64,000 bases of DNA from Adiantum capillus-veneris (taxonomy: Eukaryota > Streptophyta > Polypodiopsida > Polypodiales > Pteridaceae): contig CM043960.1 of the NCBI GenBank assembly GCA_014529385.2, positions 124,909,543 through 124,973,542 on the forward strand. Reading direction: 5' to 3'. Positions 21,863 through 31,280 of the stretch are shown in pieces; the stretch's first letter is position 1, and the number at the start of each line of letters is the position of its first letter. Below the pieces are notes generated by a model, which ran no database searches, was not told where the DNA came from, and was given only the letters and a program-made list of their open reading frames with translations. The translations under genes were made by a program, and so were the position numbers.

Positions 21863-24800
21863 CGTGTATTTTATTTTTTTGAGAAAAAAATAAGAGTTTT
21901 TTTTAAAATATGTATAACCCCTATTTACAAATCTTGTTTTTAAGCCAAGTTCTTAGTGTAAGATGGTTTTTAGCAAATCTTTCATAGGGACTAAGATTCC
22001 CATAATAAATGCTACCATTTATCAAAATAGTTCAAGATTTTTCAAAACATTCCACTGCCTATCATAAGTTTAAAGTGTTTAGAGGTTATCTCAATCAAAA
22101 CTATGTTTATATATTTCTAAATCAGTCTTTAAACAGATCGGGGAGTTTTTTACCCCATAGGAGCAAGCACAAGTTAGCTTGAGACATACACCCTGTAGTA
22201 GGCATCAGTTTTTAACAGCTATTCTATTTCAAAAAACCTCATGAAGTGATAGAGGAAGGCTGGTTACACATGAACAAAGTCATACCCTGATTTCATTACA
22301 ATCACAAAGCCTAAAGGCCTCTGTAGCATTTTAGAGAAAGCAAAGCCATAACCTATCTAATTTTTTTCAAAAAAAACATTATATGGTGACGTCTTTAATG
22401 AAAAACGACACATTAAGGTATAGGACTCCGATAACCAGCAGAACGACCAAAGGAGTCCCACCCCATATGTTTGAGTAGAATCAAGGTAATCATTTTTTTA
22501 GAATTTGACAAAAAACCATGATGCGCTCAACAGCAGCCAAATTTTTAGGAACAGCAACAACTGACTAGAAAAGTTCAGGTCCAACAACAAGGTTTAGAGC
22601 ATGCAACGGTTCATACCAGATATAGTGAGCCAAGTTAAACCATATCCAGAAAAGTTTTTTTTAAATGATTACTTTTAGACAGTTTATAAGGATTTTTTTG
22701 AAAGTGAGATAAGGAGAGAGTTTATTTACCCCTACTTGAATTAAGAACATATTTAATAATCTCAAATGACATCATCATTTACAGCTGTATCTCTTCATAT
22801 ATCATGGCCGACATGTTTTTTCACAAAGCAAGTAACATATTCGTGTTTTATTCCCTATTAAAAAAAGAATAATATCAATACCAATTCCATCATCTGTTAC
22901 CAGATATTAAAAAGAAGCAGTAGATTTATTCTTCTCGGTATGGAAACCAAAAATGCAAAAGAATTATAAAGTATGTTTTGATATTGTAGACCAAAGTGCT
23001 ATACTCTGAATCACAACCAGACCAGCCGGGCAAGTCTAAGCCCAAGAGAAGCATTAAGCCAAAAAAAGAACCAAAAAAACCAGAATAGTAATAGCCAGAG
23101 ATTAGTAAAAGTACAGCTAAAAAGCTAGAGACCGACAAAAGCATAGTCCAAAGACCAACTCTCAAGCTAAAGAGTACCCATTATTCCATAAACCCATTTA
23201 AAATATCTATTCCCTAGCTGGGGATAGCAAGTTTTGTATTCTTTGTAACCAGCATCATGCGGGTATATTTGTAATGCAATAATCCTACTTCTAACTGATA
23301 TGATATGAAATGAGAGCATGTAAGGGCAAGTTCAATAGAGCAAAGCTTAGATCATTTTAAGCAGGGGAACTAAACCGTAACCAAGCAAAATATACCAAGC
23401 TACAACATGTCAGCGATACTTTCAAGATGCAAATGGTGAACAACCAATCTCGCTAGTATAGTATTGTAAAAAAAACTAGATATCTTTCGGGTATGTGATG
23501 AATGTCGGCTAATGTATTCAAGCTCAAAAAGAAAACTAGACATCACTAGGGTATGTGATTCTTTTCATCTTCAAAGATTCTTTTCAAGATCTGGTAGCAC
23601 CTCAATATCCAATAATCATACGAAAGTGAGATTTTCCATTTTTTTTGAGATATCAGCACAAAAATAGCCAAAATCAAAGCATACCATTCCATCACTAATC
23701 AGTCCAACTAGCTAGTGTTATAAATACTCAGAGTACTATCAACTCTGGTTTATCACTACATCTCAACCAAACTAGCCTAGCCCTATCTTAAATGCTAGAT
23801 AAGTGAAGAACACCACCAGATCAGATACAAAGATGCTTTTCAAGATCTGGCAGCACATCTTGAATCAGTATACCCAAACATACATAAATATAATCGCATA
23901 CTGATTAGTATGTATTGCTATTAATTACAAAATGGCAAAGCCAATCAAACAAGCCTAGCCATATCATGTTTTTGGTAAGATATGAACACAAAACCAAAAC
24001 CAACCAGACCAGCATCACAAAACCTCTTGTTTTCCCACTTTTATATAGTTAAACCATATTCGTACATCCATCAGTAAGCATTATAATCAATGGCATACAA
24101 AAACAACTGAAGTACAACTAGAAGTATAAGTGGCAACTTCACGGCATGGTGAACCCAAAAAGACCAGCAATCTTTTAAACCATAGCTATAAACCCCATAA
24201 TATTCCACTAGATCTCTTTTTAAGGAAGTATGCTAGGTATACACATAGTTTGAATAGTACCCAGTCAATCACACTATATATTGCTATGCAAGAAAATGTA
24301 TGGTAAAAAGGAGCCAAATTTTGCTAAAAAACCCCAGTTATCCTTGATACATATCATTAAATACCCATATTTCCTCAGAGCACAACCGGCCCAGTATATC
24401 AAACTAGAACGACAGATCATAGAGCTTTACAAATTTCTAAGAAATCTGAAAAAGACTCAGCCAATCTCGGAACAGAATAAAAAGTCAAAAGTCAAAAAAT
24501 TAGTTATAAGAAACCATATTTTCCTTAATAAGTCCATCTACTGTTCAGGTGAGAGGGTAGAGTATAATCCAAAAACCTGTTAGCAGCTTCTTCGCCTAGA
24601 ACCAAGCTCAGTATGGTAAAAAGACCATTGAAATCAACACAAAGACGTAGCCATAGCCAGCTGTTGGGCAATAAATGAAATCGTGTAAGCTACACATATC
24701 AGTAGTAGACAAAAACGCGAGATATTGCATCCCACCTATATACACCGGCATGAGAGGTCAAAAAGCTTTTTTTTTCTTTTTAATCAATCCTTTATAGTTT

Positions 24801-24869
24801 TCATTTAAATTTATTATAAAGATCAATAGATCATATTGAACCAGTTCATGAGAATGTACCACAAAAATC

Positions 24870-24870
<1 letters not shown>
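21863..24870 (-). other. Gene-free, strand-asymmetric DNA, probably intronic
   Basis: About 3 kb with no convincing coding sequence. The plus strand is A-rich, so the minus strand is T-rich, which is the usual composition of plant introns and fits an intron of the split minus-strand gene. Two short imperfect duplications are visible: AAAACTAGA...GGGTATGTGAT near 23470 and 23530, and TTTTCAAGATCTGG near 23580 and 23835. Confidence 0.35.
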
Positions 24871-24901
<31 letters not shown>

Positions 24902-24902
24902 A
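24871..24902 (+). repeat. Homopolymer C21 followed by an A run
   Basis: Twenty-one C (24871-24891), then eleven A. Such a run is hypermutable, so its length is uncertain in any assembly. Confidence 0.9.
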
Positions 24903-25694
24903 GAAAAAGCAGGTATGAATTTGGTCCGATACAATGAATCCCCTTTTATTCTTCATAGCCGACTACGGGTAACACCACCAAAAGATCTCGGGTACCCTTC
25001 CCAAAAGGACCCCTCACAGTGATAAACTTGTGAGCTCACAGTATTCACTTATTCTTACACAGTTTGATAGAAAAACAACATATTGTAACAATGCCAAGTG
25101 AGTAAGACTACTCACCTATTTATCGGTATGTCCTAGGAGATCAGTCCTAAACAAGGTTAAATGACATCATAGAAGATTCCAGCCAGGCCCAAGATCCCCC
25201 ACAATCTACAATCGGCATGCCTTTGAGAGTGGACGACACCAACACCAAGATTAAGCCGAGGCAAGTGAAAAGTGTGCAAACAACGGATTAGGAGTGAAGG
25301 AACAAGGCAAGCCGTGTACACAGTGCAGAGCACTGGGGTCAGATACGAGAAGATCATCATATCACGTCCCAAAAAGAAACATAAACCAAGTAAGGTTTAC
25401 ATATAACTATATATAACCAAATTTTCCCATCATATTACGCCCATAAAAAAGCCATAAACCAAGTAAGGCTTTACTATAACCAAATTTTTCCTTTAAATTT
25501 TTTTGGTTATTTTTTAAACCATAGAAAACAAGAAAAAAGAGGGGGGGGGGGGGGGGGTTTGAAGTAATCCAAGAGGTGTGGTTACTTTAAGTAGGGTAGT
25601 CAAGCAAAAAGTTAACACCCTATACTCTAGTTATATTGAAAGAGTTTGGTAAGTTACAAAACAAGCTCTCAGTATTCGAGGCTAAAGAGTACGT
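24903..25694. other. No gene seen; contains a G17 run
   Basis: A homopolymer of 17 G lies at 25541-25557. A hydrophobic minus-strand frame at 25157-25372 has no supporting signal. AAACCAAGTAAGG occurs twice (near 25383 and 25455), marking a small local duplication. Confidence 0.5.
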
Positions 25695-26730
25695 ATGGCT
25701 CCAGTGGAGGTTCCACAAAGTAAAATGATTACTCGTGCAGAGTTGTGAAGTAAACTTATCAGATTATACGTATGTTTATGAAGTCAGTAGAGCTAAAAAA
25801 TCTATCATAATATCCTTGAGACGCTATATAAAAAGACACCAAAATCAAGCTTAGGTAAAGGGTTTTAGGATGGTAACAGGCTAGTTTTTAGCAGTGTAGT
25901 TTATTTTGAAGAGCCACTCAAATATTTTGGCAAAGAGTCTTATCAGAAGTGAGAAAAGGAAATAGCAGTGTATATTCTAAATTGCAGTCATAGGTAGAGG
26001 TATTTAATGTAGTAAAATGAATAGGAGCAACATTATTTCCCAAAGTGTTTAATAGAGCAGATTTTGAGATGGTTGTAAACCTAGTTATAGTTTCATCCAC
26101 TAGCTTTTTTTTAACAGTGTCATATTCTCCCTCATCAATGGATATTTTTCAGGATATGGTGTTAGCTATCACCATACCTCATCTGCAACAGTCGAGTGAG
26201 TCTATCAGGAAAGCATTTGTAAACATATATGTGTGCCAAATATTTCCTTTACTAGGAACTTCAGTAGCGCAAACAAAATGTGGACGTATTGGGATAAGCT
26301 TACTAGAGTGACACTCTCGGGTCGAGATCATTTCAAGAAAAATATCAGTCAGGCAATGGTCAAAGAAGCCATGGGGTTAGGCCCGCAGTATTATTACTTG
26401 GAGCAATCGATGAAGCGTGGATTTTCATAGTGGATTTTTTTATTAGCACAATTTATACCTCATCATAAAATTTATATAAGTCCCAATTTTGGTTTATATT
26501 TACGAGGATATTTTGACTTCTCCCCCAGGACCCAAGAGTTCAGTGTAATATTAGCTAATCGTATCTTACCGCTAACAAAACGCCCCCATATGTGCTTTCA
26601 TTGTGATAGATGTCTTTGTGCAGATCACGCAATGGATGGGTTAATCGAGATGTAAAGGTTTACAAATGCCTTCGGAACATTCTGTCCAATTTGTATCTTC
26701 TTTTTGAAAGATGATTTATGCAATACAGTG
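25695..26730 (+). pseudogene. Unrecognised coding relic with a cysteine cluster
   Basis: An ATG at 25695 (MAPVEVPQSKMITRAEL) opens a decayed coding stretch of about 340 codons. The central part includes ISQAMVKEAMGLGPQYYYLE and FIPHHKIYISPNFGLYLRGY. The last part has HMCFHCDRCLCADHAMDGL and, some 20 residues on, FCPICIF, which together look like a zinc-binding cluster. The high content of Y, F, P and C in one frame over about 140 codons argues for real coding ancestry. I do not recognise the family; a mobile-element, viral or host origin are all possible. It has several breaks. Confidence 0.4.

Positions 26731-26736
<6 letters not shown>

Positions 26737-26761
<25 letters not shown>
26737..26761 (+). 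repeat. (TG)n microsatellite
   Basis: About 12 TG units. Shorter TG runs lie at 27467-27484 and 27975-27988. Confidence 0.9.
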
Positions 26762-27070
26762 CTGTGGAGTGAGGCATACCAAAGGGTTTTATATGCCAAT
26801 CCATCATGGTCACTTGCACCGAGGATTAGCTCTAGAACACCAGCGTTGGATCATGTGGATTAGATCATGCAAGGGCGAGCATGCTAGGCTGAGAATAAAC
26901 AAAGAGTATGCATTGTATACGAAGCATGAGAGAGACAAATAGATTAGAAGTAGAATAACGCGTCTACATACCAAAGGATTATTGGGTGCATTAATGCTTA
27001 CCATCAATGCTCGGGCAGTGTCTAATATTTTTTTCTCATAGGAGGAGACTTTCATCCCTACTACTCTATT

Positions 27071-27363
27071 CCAAGAACTGAGTGTATCAATTGATGAACA
27101 AGGGCACATACACACAGAAAGACCAAGAGCAAGAAGAAGTACCCCCGATGTATGACCATTGCGTATCATAGGTGGTGAGTATAAGCATGTGCTTGAGGTG
27201 GTACTTATCATGTATGTTATTCCGGGAACTGAGTTTATCAATTGATGAACAAGGGCACATACACATAGAAAAACCAAGAGCAAGAAGAAGTACCCCCAAT
27301 GTATGACCATTATGTATCGTAGGTGATGGGTATGTGCATGTGCTTGAGGTGGTACTTATCATG
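27071..27363 (+). repeat. 151-bp tandem duplication
   Basis: Two copies beginning near 27071 and 27222 share AACTGAGT, TATCAATTGATGAACAAGGG, AAGAAGAAGTACCCCC and GTGCTTGAGGTGGTACTTAT. They differ at about ten positions. Frames read through it on the minus strand are a by-product of the repeat. Confidence 0.85.
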
Positions 27364-27988
27364 ACATTATGTAATTGTATTAATAAGCAATCTTTGTATG
27401 TGCATGTCGGCTCCTCATGTGGGTATGTACAATATCTCCATATAAGAATTACCCATGAATATAAAATGTGTGTGTGTGTGTGTGCCCAACTTGGATGAGC
27501 AGAGGGGGATCCATGCGTGTACAAAAAGATGTATGACATAATAAAGGCATATTTACCACGGAGACAACCAAAGCTTGTGCGGATTAGAACTTTTAACTTT
27601 ATTTAAAAAAGTTAAATAAACCAATTTGACGTAGTTTGAAAAAGGTAAAGTGATTCTTCTTTAACCCATTAAGTGGTGGTATATGATGCAATTTAGATAC
27701 AAGGCAGTGGGAGGTTTCTAATTGCTATAGTCATTTTCCAAGGGGCCAGATTCAGGTGTGACTAATTACTAGTTAGAGCTTCAAAAATTTCTAGAAGTGG
27801 CATCGCTCAAATTATCTAAAGGGCTGGTAGATAGCAAGTGTATCATGGAAACAAGGTAAATTGACGCTTATTTGATCCATTATATGGTGGAAAAAAACCA
27901 CAATACATGATGTCACCAAGTAAACCGCACTAGTTATTTCATGTAATTCATGTATCAAAAACTAGTGATGCCCATGTGTGTGTGTGTG

Positions 27989-28056
27989 TTTGGAGAATAA
28001 CGCACAAAGGCCATTCCAAAAGGTTTTGGAATGGCCTTTACGTGCCATTCTCCAAA
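27989..28056. repeat. 68-bp hairpin
   Basis: Inner arms AAAGGCCATTCCAAAA (28006-28021) and TTTTGGAATGGCCTTT (28024-28039) are perfectly complementary around GG. Outer arms TTTGGAGAAT (27989-27998) and ATTCTCCAAA (28047-28056) are also perfect, with a 7-bp partly paired step between. No target duplication or longer TIR was seen, so it could be a MITE end-joined remnant or an isolated foldback. Confidence 0.85.
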
Positions 28057-28439
28057 AACCACTTTTTCATGGTTTCTTGGGCTTTTCTCCCTCTCCGAGT
28101 GTTAGAACGAGGCATGTAGATATTCATTTGTTAGGTTTTTGGGCACTCCAAACATATTGGAGGTGTCAAAAGATTCAAATTCTACTACTATAGATGACAG
28201 TTTTGTGATTTTTTTTCATTTCAATGAGATGAAAGCAATTTTAAATGAACGATGCCTACGTCATAAAAATACAATGGCATTGAATGAAAAGGTGACAGTT
28301 TTAATGATTTGTGGAAAGTTTGGTTTACTTTTTAGAGTGTCCAATTTTCCTTTTCGACGTACTCAATAAGTGCGAGTATATTTTAAGAAAACTTTCTAAA
28401 TAAAGGAATAGAATTTCTTATAGGGCCTTCCAAATGACC

Positions 28440-28740
28440 TCCAAAATTTTCTAATGCACCAAAACTTTTCAAACTACCACAACACTAACCAAACTATCAA
28501 AACTACAAGATCTTTCAAAACTATGAAAAGTATGAAATTTTTCTAAACTAGCAAAACTATAGAATCTTTTAAAACTGGCAAAAATACCAAAACTAAAAAT
28601 GTGGCAAAACTATCAGTACTAAAGCTTCTTAAACAACCAAACTTTCAAAACAAACTAAGCACCGTAATAGTAAAATCTCCAAGAATATCAAAAGAAGCGT
28701 GATTGTAAAAAATGAAAAAAAAGTATCAAAAACCATCAAA
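28440..28740. repeat. Degenerate CAAAACTA-rich tract
   Basis: Short words such as CAAAACTA, TTTCAAACTACC and AAAACTAGCAAAAC recur irregularly over about 300 bp, giving low-complexity A/C-rich sequence. No fixed unit length could be set. Confidence 0.5.
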
Positions 28741-28764
28741 AATGTTAGTTTGAATACGTGTTCC

Positions 28765-29106
28765 TTGTGAACTTCTTCAAGACTCTAGATGTTGTCATTG
28801 AGAGTAAGCCATAGGAGCATGTGTTGATTGGCTGCCAAGTCAGCCTCCACCTCTCTTAGCTCATTATCACACATAGGGCTTTGTTGTCACAATTCAACAA
28901 GTCGTGCTTCATATCCCACAATATCATCCTTAATTTTATTTTCCATGTCATTTGAGCTTTCATACCTCAATAAATTCTCCTTCTTATGCTGGATATTAGC
29001 CCCCAGTTCTGTTAGCATGCTTGTGGTAGTTGTATTCTTCCAAGGAATCCTATCAAGTACTGCATGTAGATCAGCGATATAATCAACTATTGGCCCAAGT
29101 TAGGAT
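28765..29106 (-). pseudogene. Coiled-coil coding relic
   Basis: One minus-strand frame of about 115 codons has strongly protein-like composition: RIPWKNTTTTSMLTELGANI, KDDIVGYEARLVEL, CDNELREVEADLAA, then SLEEVHKEHVFKL. Heptad spacing of Leu/Ile/Val and high Glu, Lys and Asp indicate a coiled coil. It starts just inside the CT microsatellite at 29108. The source is unknown; gag-like or host coiled-coil proteins are both possible. A couple of breaks are present. Confidence 0.35.
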
Positions 29107-29107
29107 G

Positions 29108-29135
29108 CTCTCTCTCTCTCTCTCTCTCTCTCTCT
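29108..29135 (+). repeat. (CT)n microsatellite
   Basis: Fourteen CT units. Confidence 0.9.
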
Positions 29136-29479
29136 AGATGTTGGTGAAACTCTATGTCATGCAAGGCTTCTTGTCATGATGGGCGAAACCTTCATGGGAG
29201 GCACTGTTATCCCTCCAGGTTTTAGCGTTTCTATGCAAACCTCCCATCTTGCTACTACACACATTGAGCACACTCTCACCAAAGAGGCCACATGCCACCT
29301 TATACTCTGTAGGGTTCTTTGTTGCTACATGGCATCTTTTGAACACGTAGCACTATGTAAACTTTCTTGTAACCTCTCTGCATGATGGGGGGTCTTGATA
29401 GGTTTTATGATACAATAGTTTGCAATCATCAACCAAGCGGGGTTGCACATGATTCAAGTAAATCTTTGAGTTCTTTTGG
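29136..29479. other. No gene seen
   Basis: Nothing beyond short chance frames was found between the microsatellite and the start of the copia relic. Confidence 0.4.
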
Positions 29480-30560
29480 TATAGCACCAAATATCATACT
29501 TTTAGTTAGTGTTTTGAGCATGTTTTCCAACCAGCGTAGGGAATCTCATTAGAAGGTAGGCATGCGTGTTCTAAAGTATATTAAAGGTACTTTGGGCCAT
29601 TGAAATTTCTATGGCATTGGCACAAATGCCCTAAGTGGTTATTGTGACTCTAATTGGGTAGGAGATTATGATTCTCATTAGGAAAAATTTGGACTCTCAA
29701 AGGGTTCCTATAAAGAGGTTTGACTTTGCCTCTCTTGTCCAAAGTGGGCAACCCGGTGAAGTACATAAACCCTTTGTCAAAACCCTATCAAACAACATAT
29801 CATTGGAAATATTTTAGAAAGTAGGTTCTAAATCCCAAAACTCTGACAAATTTGGAGTTGATTTATAGAAGTATGGCCTTTCCACTGAAGCTGAAATATG
29901 GGGAGAGATTAAATTTATAAGACGGAGTTGTCATATCAAAATATGGAATCTTCTAGAATATAAGAAAGTTGATGGCATGCTATATATTAATAGATAAATC
30001 TCGATGAGTACATTCGAAATCCAAAAGGTCCAACAAGTTTTGATTTCATTTGTAAAAAAATTATTATGCACCCGTTTTGGACAAGAGGGAGAAAGTCAAA
30101 GTCCTTATAAGACCCATTTGAGAGTCCAAAATTTCCCTAATGAGAAAGTAGATTTGTAGATATTTTTTCCTCACTTGATTCTGAAGTGTTTTCTTGAATT
30201 AGCAAGAAGCAACCAATTGTCGCTCTTGATTCAACAAAAGTGGAGTATAAAGCTACTTGTATTGCATCTTATGAAGCAGTTTGGCTCATGAGACTTCTCA
30301 TGGACTTCGGGGTTATTGTTGATTCATTAACAACACTTCAATGTGACAAGCAAAGTTGCATGACAATTGCCAAGAACCCTATCTTTCATGCACACACAAA
30401 GCATATTGAGGTTCAATATCATCATTTTTGAGAGCTTATTGAGGATGATATTGTGGAGCTAGCATATTTTATTATTGAATATAATGGTGTAGATGTCTTT
30501 ACTAAATCTCTTGAAGAGAAATACCAACTACTTCAACACCTTCAGTGACTCGAAGTTGGT
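29480..30560 (+). pseudogene. Ty1/copia RT-RNase H relic, interrupted by a MITE
   Basis: Left of the MITE, coding-like sequence reads VLKYIKGTLGH and SGYCDSNWVGDYDS, the usual end of copia RT and start of RNase H. Right of it, KKQPIVALDSTKVEYKATCI, YEAVWLMRLLMDFG, HTKHIEVQYHHF and DVFTKSLEEKYQLLQHL give the rest of RNase H and the conserved C-terminus of copia pol. RNase H would remove the RNA template during cDNA synthesis. Only the last quarter of pol is present. The relic is broken several times in addition to the insertion. Confidence 0.8.
29676..30142. mobile_element. MITE-like foldback element inside the copia relic
   Basis: The ends are inverted repeats of about 75 bp: the left starts CATTAGGAAAAATTTGGACT and the right, read on the minus strand, starts CATTAGGGAAATTTTGGACT. 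The match continues past CTCTTGTCC to about 29750 and 30068. The total is 467 bp with no coding capacity. Copia coding stops at GATTATGATTCT and resumes at AGAAAG, so the insertion is precise. A target duplication is not evident, and the superfamily cannot be named from the CATTAGG ends. Confidence 0.75.
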
Positions 30561-30595
30561 GCATGGCTACCATAAAGCATCTTTCGGTATTCATT

Positions 30596-30609
30596 GGGGG
30601 GGGGGGGGG
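30596..30609 (+). repeat. G14 run, possible copia polypurine tract
   Basis: Fourteen G lie just after the copia pol end, where a PPT would be expected. A C20 run lies at 30806-30825. Confidence 0.6.
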
Positions 30610-31280
30610 TATTATACTTGCAATGCCCACCTAACTTTTTTGCCCACCATCATGTATGTTGCACAATTTGTAAGGCCCCCATATGAGGAGAAGCCAATAG
30701 TGCACATATATTTGGTGGATTCCAACTTACTTTCTAATGAGGTCTTTATTTGTGACTATAGATGGTACGGGACTAATTCAAGATCCCAAACTCCCCCCTC
30801 CCCCTCCCCCCCCCCCCCCCCCCCCAAACCGAGGAGCTAATGGCCCCCCAGGAAAAGGTTTGGGGGCAACACCTCTGAGAAAAATTTCAATGAATATTCC
30901 TAGAATATTCAATATTCCCTGTGATACTAAGGCCATATGTGAAATCAATTTGTACTATTGCCAATGGTCGGTGGCTAGTAGTTGATGGGTAGTGGCCACT
31001 AGCATAGTCAATATTGCACATGCCACACAGATACACACATTTGTCTACCACCCATCCATAGCACTATATAAGGAGGTCATGTCCATGAACCATGACATCC
31101 TATATTGAAGGATAACCTCCTTATACTCGTGCCTACTAGCTCTACGTGTTTGCATTGCCATCTAAGCTCTACCTTGAGAGAACTTGGGTGGATGATGTCA
31201 TTACTTTGAAATAGTGCTAATCTAAATTTTGATTTTTGAATAATCCATTTCTTACATTTTGCTTCCATTCTCCTCACCCA
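30610..31280 (+). repeat. Possible 3' LTR of the copia relic
   Basis: The stretch follows the G-run and has a good TATA box in the context CAC-TATATAAG-GAGG at 31065-31072, consistent with a U3/R/U5 layout. No second copy is in the window, so neither edge can be fixed; the right edge is a guess. Confidence 0.35.
31065..31072 (+). promoter_or_regulatory. TATA box in the putative copia LTR
   Basis: TATATAAG sits in a GC-moderate context after CACCCATCCATAGCAC. Such a site in an LTR would drive element transcription. Confidence 0.4.

Noticed and set aside
22926-23165. Minus-strand frame with apparent transmembrane segments
   Set aside because: T-rich strand translates into Phe/Leu/Val/Ser by chance; no splice sites, homology or conserved motif supports it.
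25157-25372. Minus-strand 71-codon hydrophobic frame
   Set aside because: Isolated, with no motif or splice context; composition is explained by base content.
27087-27539. Two overlapping minus-strand frames with repeated Cys/Ser-rich words
   Set aside because: They arise from the 151-bp tandem duplication and TG repeats.
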